From assembly GCA_035544895.1 (NCBI GenBank), contig DASZZM010000068.1, positions 62,001-126,000 of the forward strand: a DNA stretch of 64,000 nucleotides, given 5' to 3'. Positions 57,670 to 64,000 of the stretch are shown in pieces. The notes under the pieces were generated by a model. It saw only the letters and a program-made list of their open reading frames with translations, was not told where the DNA came from and did not search any database. The DNA comes from JASLEW01 sp035544895. GTDB taxonomy: Bacteria; Acidobacteriota; Thermoanaerobaculia; Multivoradales; UBA5704. The translations under genes and the position numbers were made by a program. Each line of letters starts with the position of its first letter. Within the stretch, counting starts at the first letter, position 1.

Positions 57670-59445
57670 ATGAGAAGGAGAGTTTTCAGTCTGTCAGCGG
57701 TCCTGCTCGGCGCGGCGCTCGCGGCATCGGCCCAAACGACGCCGAGTCCTGCGTCCCCGACCACGAACTGGCCTCAGTGGGGCCAGAACGCTCGCCACAC
57801 CGGGGCGGTTTCGACGGTCGGACAGCGGGCCGCGCGAATCCTGGCCAGCCTGGTCTACGACCCCTTCGTCGCCCAGTCGGTGGCCGACCCGCTCAACTTC
57901 GGCGGCCTGCTGGTGCACTACCAGGCTCCTTTGCTGCAAGGCAATACCGTCTACATGGAGTTCAAGACCGGGCAGTACACCACCATGGACCACTGGGAGA
58001 CCCAGATCTGGAACGAGAGACGCCTGAGTTGGCAGAACGGCTCCCTGGTCCAGCAGTGGAACTTCCAGAGCGACTGGAAGCCGGTGCCCTACGGCAGCTT
58101 GAGCTCCGGCAGAGGCCCGTCGTGGGAACCGGTGTTCCATGCCGCGATCTCCGGGGAGTCCGTCTACGTTCCCGGATTCGGCGGCACCGTCTACAAGCTG
58201 GACAAAGACGACGGCGAGGTGGAGGCCCACTACAACCCGTTCGGCACCAGCGTCGATCCCAATATCTTCCTGACCGGGCCGATCACGGCCGATACGAGCG
58301 GCAACGTCTACTACAACGCCGTCAAGCTGGACACCAGCGGCCAGGGCACGGCCTGGGACAATGACGTGCTCAACTCCTGGCTGGTCAAGGTCACAGAGGA
58401 CGGCACCGTGACCAAGGCCACCTACGCATCCTTGGTCCCGGGAGCGCCGCCTCCCACCGGAGCCCACTGCTTGGGCGTCTTCACGACCGCCCAGCTGCCG
58501 TGGCCGCCGACCCCGGACGCGGTGCCGCCGAGCATCGACTGCGGCTCGGTGCGGACCGCCCTGAACATCGCCCCCGCCGTCGGGTCGGACGGCACCATCT
58601 ACGTCCCGGCCGTCCATCACTTCAGCAGCCGGACGGCCTACATGCTGGCGGTCAAGGCCAACCTCACCCCGAAATGGCAGACTTCGATGCGCGACCGCAT
58701 GCACGACGGCTGCAACGTCTACCTGCCGCCCAACGGCACGCCGGGCGGCTGCCGGACCGGCGCGCACACCGGCGTCGACCCGGCGCAGAACCGGCCGGGC
58801 GCGGGACGGGTCATCGAGGACGGGACCTACTCGCCGACCATCGCTCCCGACGGCAGCATCTTCTTTGGCACCTACGCTCGCTACAACTGGGCGCAGGGAC
58901 ACATGCTGAAGTTCAGCGCCTCGGGGCAGTTCCTGGCGTCGTACATCTTCGGCTGGGACATCACGCCCGCGATCTACTCGCACGACGGCACCTACTCGGT
59001 CGTCATGAAGGACAACCACTACAGCGGCCTGGGCTCATACTGCGACACCGACGCGATATGCCCGCCTGACCGCACGGCCAGTGACCCCTCCAACCCCGAG
59101 TCCTTCTTCATCACCCAGCTCAGCAAGGACCTGGTTCCCGAATGGAGCTTCCAGAACACCAACCAGTTCTCCTGCCATCGCAACCCCGACGGCACGCTCA
59201 CCTGCGTGCAGGACCACCCGCACGGCTTCGAGTGGTGCATCAACGCTCCCGCGGTCGACGGGCACGGCGTGGTCTATGGCAACAGCGAGGACGGCAGCCT
59301 GTACACGATCAACCAGGGGGGCGGCCTGCGCGACCAGCTCTTCCTGAACCTCGCCCTGGGCGCCGCCTACACGCCGCTCGCCATCAGCACCGACGGCAAG
59401 ATCTACACCGAAAACGACGGAATTCTGTTCGTCGTGGGCCAGTAA
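57670..59445 (+). CDS. Secreted beta-propeller-like (PQQ-repeat-type) protein
   Basis: A 591-residue protein with a signal peptide (cleavage after ASA near residue 21). The mature protein has repeated strands of the form SGNVYYNAVKLD, DGTIYVPAVHH, DGSIFFGTYAR and HGVVYGNSEDGSLYTI, typical of PQQ-like beta-propellers. No catalytic site is evident. Several Cys pairs suggest disulfides. A good ribosome site (AGAGGAG) precedes the ATG. Confidence 0.8.
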   Translation: MRRRVFSLSAVLLGAALAASAQTTPSPASPTTNWPQWGQNARHTGAVSTVGQRAARILASLVYDPFVAQSVADPLNFGGLLVHYQAPLLQGNTVYMEFKTGQYTTMDHWETQIWNERRLSWQNGSLVQQWNFQSDWKPVPYGSLSSGRGPSWEPVFHAAISGESVYVPGFGGTVYKLDKDDGEVEAHYNPFGTSVDPNIFLTGPITADTSGNVYYNAVKLDTSGQGTAWDNDVLNSWLVKVTEDGTVTKATYASLVPGAPPPTGAHCLGVFTTAQLPWPPTPDAVPPSIDCGSVRTALNIAPAVGSDGTIYVPAVHHFSSRTAYMLAVKANLTPKWQTSMRDRMHDGCNVYLPPNGTPGGCRTGAHTGVDPAQNRPGAGRVIEDGTYSPTIAPDGSIFFGTYARYNWAQGHMLKFSASGQFLASYIFGWDITPAIYSHDGTYSVVMKDNHYSGLGSYCDTDAICPPDRTASDPSNPESFFITQLSKDLVPEWSFQNTNQFSCHRNPDGTLTCVQDHPHGFEWCINAPAVDGHGVVYGNSEDGSLYTINQGGGLRDQLFLNLALGAAYTPLAISTDGKIYTENDGILFVVGQ

Positions 59446-59453
59446 AGACGAGG

Positions 59454-59499
59454 GCGCCGCCGCCGCGGCATCAAGGGATGCCGTAGCGGCGGCGCTTTT
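59454..59499. terminator. Bidirectional terminator hairpin
   Basis: A GC-rich stem (GCGCCGCCG with CGGCGGCGC and inner GCGGCATC with GATGCCG) followed by TTTT lies between the convergent secreted-protein and sigma-54-activator genes and covers the last codons of the latter. Confidence 0.75.
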
Positions 59500-60391
59500 C
59501 CCACAGCGCCTTGCGGCTGATGCCCAGGAGCAGGGCGGCGCGGCCCTGGTGGCCGCGGGTGTAGGCGAGGGCGGCGAGGATCTGCCGCTTCTCCACTTCG
59601 GCCAGCGAGCACGGGCGGCCCCCGGGCGCTCCATCCGGTGGCGGCGGGTCGAGCGGGCCGGCACCGGTCAGGATCAAGCTCCTCTCGAGCACGTTGCGCA
59701 GCTCGCGCAAGTTGCCCGGCCACTGATGCTCCTGGATCCAGTCCCGCGCCGCCGGCGCCAGGGAGAGCCCCGGGCGGGCGAAGCGCTCGCCGAGATCGGC
59801 AAGCAGGAAAGCGAGGACGGCCGGCAGATCGGCGCGCCGCTCGCGCAACGGCGGCAGGCGAAACGCCAGCACCTCCAGGCGATAGAAGAGATCGGCGCGG
59901 AAGGCGCCGCGCGCCACCCGCTCGGGCAGCTCTTCGCAGGCCAGCGCGATGAATCGCACGTCGGCCACGGCCTCGGCGCCGCCGAGCGGGGTGTAGGTGC
60001 GCTCCGCGAGCAGGCGTAGCAGCTTGGGCTGCGCGGCCAGCGGCAGCTCTTCGACATGGTCGAGGACCAGGCTGCCTCCCGCGGCGCGCGCCACCCGTCC
60101 CGGACTGGCCGTTGCCGCGCCGGTGAAGGCGCCGGCCCGGTAGCCGAACAACTCGCTCTCGAAGAGCGAGCTGGGCACTGCCCCGGGGTCGACCTCGACG
60201 CGCGGGCTGGCGGCGCGCTGGCTCGCGTCATGGAGGGCCCTGGCCAGCGTCGAGCGTCCCGTGCCCGGCTCGCCGAGCACGAGAACCGGGGCATCGCTCA
60301 AGGCGGCGCGCTCGGCGCCGCGCAGGCTGGCAGCCAGGACCGGGAAGTCGGTCAACAGGCGGTGAAGCGTCAGCCCCGAATCAAGACCCAT
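59471..60391 (-). CDS. Sigma-54 activator-like AAA+ regulator with altered ATPase motifs
   Basis: A 306-residue protein with a central sigma-54 interaction domain and a Fis-type C-terminal helix-turn-helix (RAALLLGISRKALWEKRRRY). The sigma-54 contact loop GAFTGA is intact (residues ~88-93). The Walker A reads GEPGTGRST, with Arg46 instead of Lys, and the Walker B reads LVLDHVEEL, with His112 instead of the catalytic Glu. ATP hydrolysis should be impaired, so it may be a repressor or a non-hydrolysing activator. There is no receiver domain. Confidence 0.88.
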   Translation of the reverse strand: MGLDSGLTLHRLLTDFPVLAASLRGAERAALSDAPVLVLGEPGTGRSTLARALHDASQRAASPRVEVDPGAVPSSLFESELFGYRAGAFTGAATASPGRVARAAGGSLVLDHVEELPLAAQPKLLRLLAERTYTPLGGAEAVADVRFIALACEELPERVARGAFRADLFYRLEVLAFRLPPLRERRADLPAVLAFLLADLGERFARPGLSLAPAARDWIQEHQWPGNLRELRNVLERSLILTGAGPLDPPPPDGAPGGRPCSLAEVEKRQILAALAYTRGHQGRAALLLGISRKALWEKRRRYGIP

Positions 60392-60440
60392 CGAAGGCTA
60401 AGACGAGAATGGGTGAGCCAGGGGCGGGGGCGTCCCGTGC

Positions 60441-60815
60441 TCAGGTCCGGAACTCGCTGGTCACGTCGGGGGCGTCACCCCACAGGCGCTCGAGGGCATA
60501 GAAGCGCCTGGGCTCTTCCTGGAAGACGTGGACTACCAGGTCGCCGAAGTCGAGCAGCACCCACTGTCCGCGGCCGTACCCCTCGACGTGGAGAGGACGG
60601 ACGCGCTCGGTGCGCAGGCCCTCCTGCACGGCATCGGCGATCGCTTGCACCTGGCGCTCGCTGGTTCCGCTGCAGATCAGGAAATAGTCGGTGAAATCGC
60701 TGACTTCCGCGAGGTGCAGGACCCTGACGTCGATGGCCTTGCGATCCTCGGCTGAAGCGACGGCCTGGCGGACTCGGCTGGTGGTGTCGAGGACGGTCTG
60801 GGGTTGGGCCTTCAT
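60441..60815 (-). CDS. rsfS: Ribosome silencing factor
   Basis: A 124-residue RsfS/YbeB. VLHLAEVSDFTDYFLICSGT and WVLLDFGDLVVHVFQEEPR are the conserved blocks. It binds ribosomal protein L14 and blocks subunit joining under starvation. ATG 60815 overlaps the nadD stop codon, so nadD-rsfS is a coupled pair as in many genomes. Confidence 0.93.
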   Translation of the reverse strand: MKAQPQTVLDTTSRVRQAVASAEDRKAIDVRVLHLAEVSDFTDYFLICSGTSERQVQAIADAVQEGLRTERVRPLHVEGYGRGQWVLLDFGDLVVHVFQEEPRRFYALERLWGDAPDVTSEFRT

Positions 60816-61417
60816 CGATACAGGTCGTATTTGCGGATGAAGTCTAGCACCAAATCCGGCAGCCAGCCGGCGGGAGGCGGCTCGCCGCGCGCCAGCAATT
60901 CGCGCAGCAGGGTCGAGGACACCGCCACCGGGGGCTGGCAGAGCAGCTTGACGCGGCCGCCGCGCACCAGCTCGGCGAGCTCCGCGGGGAGGGCGGCCTC
61001 CCCCTCGAGGTCCCAGCCGGGGCGAGCCAGGACGGCCAGGTGAACGGCCGCGACGATGTCGCGCCAGCGGAACCACTGCGGCAGGTCGGCGAACGAGTCG
61101 CCGCCGACCAGCAGGTGGAGCTCCGCCTCCGGCAGCTCGCGGCGAAAGTGCTCGACCGTATCGATGGTATAGGCGGGGCGGTCAAGGGTGAGCTCGAAGG
61201 CCGAGGCGAAGAGCCCCTCCTCGGCGAGCAGGGCCAGCTCCACCATGGCATAGCGCGCCCAGGGAGAAGCGTGCCTGCGCCGCGGCTTGTGCGGCGGCAG
61301 CGCCGTGGGCAGATAGATGACGCGGTCGAGGCCGAGGTCTCGCCGCGCCTCTTGCACCGGCTCGAGGTGGCCGCGGTGGATCGGATCGAAGCTGCCGCCG
61401 AAGAGACCGACCCTCAC
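60812..61417 (-). CDS. nadD: Nicotinate-nucleotide adenylyltransferase
   Basis: A 201-residue nucleotidyltransferase: GLFGGSFDPIHRGHLEP holds the (T/H)xGH-type motif, LPPHKPRRRH is next, and the C-terminal PPVAVSSTLLRELLARGEPP holds the SxxxxR motif. It makes NaAD for NAD synthesis. GTG 61417 overlaps the obg stop codon. A longer upstream frame is antisense-like low complexity inside obg and is rejected. Confidence 0.94.
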   Translation of the reverse strand: MRVGLFGGSFDPIHRGHLEPVQEARRDLGLDRVIYLPTALPPHKPRRRHASPWARYAMVELALLAEEGLFASAFELTLDRPAYTIDTVEHFRRELPEAELHLLVGGDSFADLPQWFRWRDIVAAVHLAVLARPGWDLEGEAALPAELAELVRGGRVKLLCQPPVAVSSTLLRELLARGEPPPAGWLPDLVLDFIRKYDLYR

Positions 61418-62424
61418 GGCGCGACCGCCGTTTCCGCGAGCTGCCGGGCGAGCGCCGTCACCAGCTCCCGGATCCCCTCGCCGGTGACCGCGCTGATGGC
61501 GAGCCAAGGCAAGCCGCGCGCCGCTGCCGCCTGCCGCAGCTCGGAGAGCCGCTCCGGGAGGGCGGCGTCGAGCTTGCTCCCCGCGATGAGGCGCGGCCGT
61601 TCGGCCAGGCGCGGGTCGAACGACGCCAGCTCGCGCTCGACGACCGCCAGGTCTTCCGCAACGCTCTCTCGCGGCGTCGAGAGGTCGACCAGGTGGAGCA
61701 GCAACCGGCAGCGCTCGATGTGGCGCAGGAACTGGAAGCCAAGCCCCGCCCCCTGCGCGGCGCCGGCGATCAGCCCGGGCAGATCGGCCACGACGAATGG
61801 CTCGGACAGCGGCCCCTCGGCCACCACGCCGAGCTGGGGAACCAGCGTGGTAAACGGGTAGTCGGCGATCTTCGGACGCGCCGCCGAGATGACGCTGATC
61901 AGCGTCGACTTGCCCGCGTTCGGCAGCCCGATGACCCCGACGTCGGCGAGCAGCTTGAGCTCGAGCAGCAGGCGCCGCTCTTCGCCTTCCCGTCCAGGCT
62001 CGGCATGGCGCGGGGCCTGGCGGGTCGCCGTGGCGAAGTGGGCATTGCCGCGCCCGCCGCGCCCACCGGCCGCTACCAGCAGGCGCTCGCCGCCGGCAAG
62101 GATCTCGCCCAGGCGCTCGCCGGACTCGCGGTCGAGCACCTCGGTGCCGAGCGGCACCGGCACTTCGAGGTCGGCGCCGCTGCGCCCCGTGCGGTTGGAG
62201 CCTTCGCCATGACGCCCGCGCTCGGCCTGGTAGAGCGAGGGGAACTGGAGGTGGTAGAGGGTATTGCGGCCTGCCTCGCCGACCAGCCACACCGAGCCGC
62301 CGTGGCCGCCGTCCCCGCCCGAAGGGCCGCCGCGCGGGACGTACTTCTCGCGGCGAAAGGCGACGCAGCCGTTGCCGCCACGCCCGCCCTGGACGCGAAT
62401 CTCGGCTTCGTCGAGGAAGATCAA
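61414..62424 (-). CDS. obg: GTPase Obg
   Basis: A 336-residue Obg with the glycine-rich N-terminal fold (VQGGRGGNGCVAFRREKYVP) and a G domain: G1 GLPNAGKST, G2/G3 YPFTTLVP and DLPGLIAGAAQGAGLG. The G4 position reads GSKLD (residues 282-286) instead of NKxD, so the guanine contact Asn is Ser. GTPase specificity may be changed. It binds the 50S subunit. It overlaps nadD by four bases. Confidence 0.94.
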   Translation of the reverse strand: MIFLDEAEIRVQGGRGGNGCVAFRREKYVPRGGPSGGDGGHGGSVWLVGEAGRNTLYHLQFPSLYQAERGRHGEGSNRTGRSGADLEVPVPLGTEVLDRESGERLGEILAGGERLLVAAGGRGGRGNAHFATATRQAPRHAEPGREGEERRLLLELKLLADVGVIGLPNAGKSTLISVISAARPKIADYPFTTLVPQLGVVAEGPLSEPFVVADLPGLIAGAAQGAGLGFQFLRHIERCRLLLHLVDLSTPRESVAEDLAVVERELASFDPRLAERPRLIAGSKLDAALPERLSELRQAAAARGLPWLAISAVTGEGIRELVTALARQLAETAVAP

Positions 62425-62467
62425 GGGGAGTTGGCAGGGCGCCAGGCCCTGGGCCTTCTAGAACGAA

Positions 62468-62602
62468 ACTCCCATCCGCGAGAGGGTGGGGGCGTCCCCT
62501 TCCCCCCCGGAGGGGTGGGAAGGGGACCGAGGGGTTGCGGGGGGCGATCCGATAGATGCTTTGAGTAGTCTGCCACCGCCATATCGCAGCGCCGTTTCAT
62601 CC
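62468..62602 (-). repeat. R1 dispersed repeat, copy h
   Basis: The clearest full copy. From ATG 62600 on the minus strand it reads MKRRCDMAVADYSKHLSDRP, then PQPLGPLPTPPGGKGTPPPS and runs on. It fills the gap between rpmA and obg. Confidence 0.88.
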
Positions 62603-62640
62603 CTCGGGGTCGGCACACACCCGGTTGTGGCAGCTTTAGA

Positions 62641-62898
62641 TCACTCGGGCGGCAGGATGTGCACGAAGGTGCCGCGGCGGCCGCGGTCCTGGAACTTCAC
62701 CACCCCGCCGATCTTGGCGAAGAGGGTGTCGTCCTTTCCCCGGCCGACGTTGTCGCCCGGGAAGAAGCGCGTGCCGCGCTGCCGCACCAAGATCGAGCCG
62801 CCATTGACCCGCTCCCCGCCGAACCTCTTCACTCCCAGGTTCTGCGGGTTGGAGTCCCGGCCGTTGCGGCTGGAGCCCTGTCCTTTCTTGTGAGCCAT
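62641..62898 (-). CDS. rpmA: 50S ribosomal protein L27
   Basis: An 85-residue L27 beginning AHKKGQGSSRNGRDSNPQNL and containing GGSILVRQRGTRFFPG. It contacts the peptidyl-transferase centre. Its ATG shares one base with the rplU stop codon (TGATG). Confidence 0.97.
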   Translation of the reverse strand: MAHKKGQGSSRNGRDSNPQNLGVKRFGGERVNGGSILVRQRGTRFFPGDNVGRGKDDTLFAKIGGVVKFQDRGRRGTFVHILPPE

Positions 62899-63305
62899 CA
62901 GGCGCTCTCCTCTGCATTGGCATTGCCCGCGGGTAACTGGATCTCTTCGATTCTCACTCGGTGCAGGTGCTGCCGGTGGCCGCGTGTCCGCCGCTGCGTA
63001 TTCCGCCGCTTGGTCTTGAACACCCGGATCTTCGGCCCCCGCGTCTCGCCCACCAGCGTCGCCGTCACCACCGCCCCCGCGACCGCCGGGCTGCCCACCG
63101 TGAAGCGCTCCTTTCCTTCACCGCCGCCGCCCCCAACCAGCAGAACGCGCTCGAACCGCACCGCGCCCTTACGATCGGAAGCCGAGTCCGCGTCGGAATC
63201 GGCAGCCCGCTCGCCGGCCGCCGGCTCCGCCAGCAGCTCCACCTCGAGCACCTCTCCCGGCTCGACCCGGTACTGCTTGCCACCACTTTGGATCACCGCA
63301 TACAT
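62898..63305 (-). CDS. rplU: 50S ribosomal protein L21
   Basis: A 135-residue L21, longer than the usual ~103. MYAVIQSGGKQYRVEPGEVLEVE and KTKRRNTQRRTRGHRQHLHR are conserved. An acidic Ala/Asp/Ser insertion (about residues 28-48) and a Gly-rich run (near 60) account for the extra length. It precedes rpmA. Confidence 0.93.
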   Translation of the reverse strand: MYAVIQSGGKQYRVEPGEVLEVELLAEPAAGERAADSDADSASDRKGAVRFERVLLVGGGGGEGKERFTVGSPAVAGAVVTATLVGETRGPKIRVFKTKRRNTQRRTRGHRQHLHRVRIEEIQLPAGNANAEESA

Positions 63306-63346
63306 AGACACGCTCCCCCGGCGCCCACCCGGCGCATGGACGGGGA

Positions 63347-63375
63347 ACCCTACCACGCCGCCATCGTTCGGTCAA
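63347..63375 (-). promoter_or_regulatory. Promoter of the rplU-rpmA operon
   Basis: On the minus strand TTGACC and TAGGGT are separated by 17 bases, placing the start about 35 bases before rplU. Confidence 0.6.
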
Positions 63376-64000
63376 CCGGCCACGGCCCCCGCTCCAGCAC
63401 CTACCACGCGACCATAGATCTCCTGCAGCGAACGCACCGCCAGCCCGTCCCGCCGCAGCGCCGCGATGGCTTCCGCCGCGGCCATGGCGCCGGACAGTGT
63501 AGTGATGCACGGGATGTCGTACTTGAGGGCGGTCCTGCGGATGACCGTGTCGTCCTCGTGCGACTCCCGGCCCAGGGGCGTGTTGACGATCAGATCGATC
63601 TCGCCGTTGATCAGATGGTCGCCCACGTGCGGGCGCTCCTCGTGCACCTTGAGGACCGGGCGCACCTCCAGGCGGTGGGCGGCAAGAAACGCGGCGGTTC
63701 CCGCCGTCGCCATCAGCTCGAAGCCGAGCTCGGCCAGGCGCCGCGCCACCGGCAGCAATGCCGGCTTGTCCTGGTCGTGCACCGACAGGAAGGCGGTGCC
63801 GGAGAGCGGCAGCTTGTGTCCCGCGCCAAGCCAGGCCTTGGCGAATGCGTTGCCGAAGTCGCCGCTGGCCCCCATGACCTCGCCCGTCGACTTCATCTCT
63901 GGACCGAGGATCGGATCGACCCCGGGAAAGCGGCGGAAGGGGAACACCGGCGCCTTGACGAACACCCCGGGAACCCGCGGCTCCTCGGTGAACCCCTGCG
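63372..64000 (-). CDS. carB: Carbamoyl-phosphate synthase large chain (C-terminal part)
   Basis: The frame enters from the right edge and encodes the last ~209 residues: the tail of the second ATP-grasp half (FPGVDPILGPEMKSTGEVMG) and the allosteric MGS-like domain (AFLSVHDQDKPALLPVARRL, NGEIDLIVNTPLG). CarB makes carbamoyl phosphate for arginine and pyrimidine synthesis. The start is outside the window. Confidence 0.95.
   Translation of the reverse strand, partial: QGFTEEPRVPGVFVKAPVFPFRRFPGVDPILGPEMKSTGEVMGASGDFGNAFAKAWLGAGHKLPLSGTAFLSVHDQDKPALLPVARRLAELGFELMATAGTAAFLAAHRLEVRPVLKVHEERPHVGDHLINGEIDLIVNTPLGRESHEDDTVIRRTALKYDIPCITTLSGAMAAAEAIAALRRDGLAVRSLQEIYGRVVGAGAGAVAG

Noticed and set aside
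60812..62290. A 492-residue frame that would merge nadD with an upstream extension
   Set aside because: The extra ~290 residues lie within obg out of frame and are Arg/Ala low complexity; the GTG at 61417 gives a normal NadD.

Overview
The window is a GC-rich, gene-dense bacterial chromosome segment. Futalosine-route menaquinone genes (mqnA, mqnC and an mqnD-like gene), a large-subunit-type sucCD/mdh/icd set, a DUF5818-like secreted protein, a MamK-type actin and an antiquitin-type aldehyde dehydrogenase fit an Acidobacteriota member, possibly Thermoanaerobaculia-like. That placement is inference from gene content, not from a marker-gene tree.

Layout. Positions 1-6589 (minus strand) hold a uracil-DNA glycosylase fragment, a small CxxC protein, ndk, an S51-like protein lacking its serine, sucD-sucC, and a membrane SpoIIE/PP2C phosphatase. 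Positions 6759-11130 carry mdh, icd, cdd, a gph-type HAD phosphatase and mqnD. Positions 11425-14939 (plus) carry a secreted two-repeat protein, a PlsB-like acyltransferase and a second SpoIIE phosphatase. Positions 14951-19079 (minus) carry a MamK-like actin overlapping a cell-wall amidase, then a PilZ-AMIN envelope protein. Positions 19157-26984 carry a small hypothetical, an O-antigen-ligase-like membrane protein, an ALDH7 dehydrogenase, acs and a lipid-kinase-type protein. Positions 27321-36326 are an accessory block: a 2Fe-2S ferredoxin, a type III-like restriction/modification pair, two toxin-antitoxin pairs, an orphan antitoxin and a Uma2 nuclease. Positions 36561-46873 are a long minus-strand housekeeping block: tRNA-Lys, tRNA-Leu, tig, clpP, clpX, lon, ysxC, rho, mqnA, mqnC. 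Positions 47067-50269 hold thiS, a hypothetical, moaA with a structured leader, and a RiPP-like precursor. Positions 50504-55509 are an acyl-CoA degradation cluster (three crotonases, a thiolase) ending in a kynureninase-like gene. Positions 55884-60391 hold an HD-GYP protein, a DUF309 protein, a secreted beta-propeller-like protein and a degenerate sigma-54 activator. Positions 60441-64000 (minus) are rsfS, nadD, obg, rpmA, rplU and the carB 3-prime end.

The most unusual content is a set of three interspersed repeat families. R1 (eight copies plus a fragment) keeps the same proline-rich reading frame in copy after copy. R2 (three copies) is a ~175-bp element with perfect 29-bp inverted arms that covary between copies. 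R3 is a 33-bp unit found as an intergenic tandem array, nested in R1, and as an in-frame tandem array inside a membrane-protein gene. The restriction block is bracketed by a 59-bp direct duplication of the ferredoxin gene's 3-prime end, next to R2, which looks like an integration or recombination scar. Other points worth following are the amidase-MamK pair, the orphan GG-leader peptide, several enzymes with altered catalytic motifs, and repeated signs of leaderless transcription.
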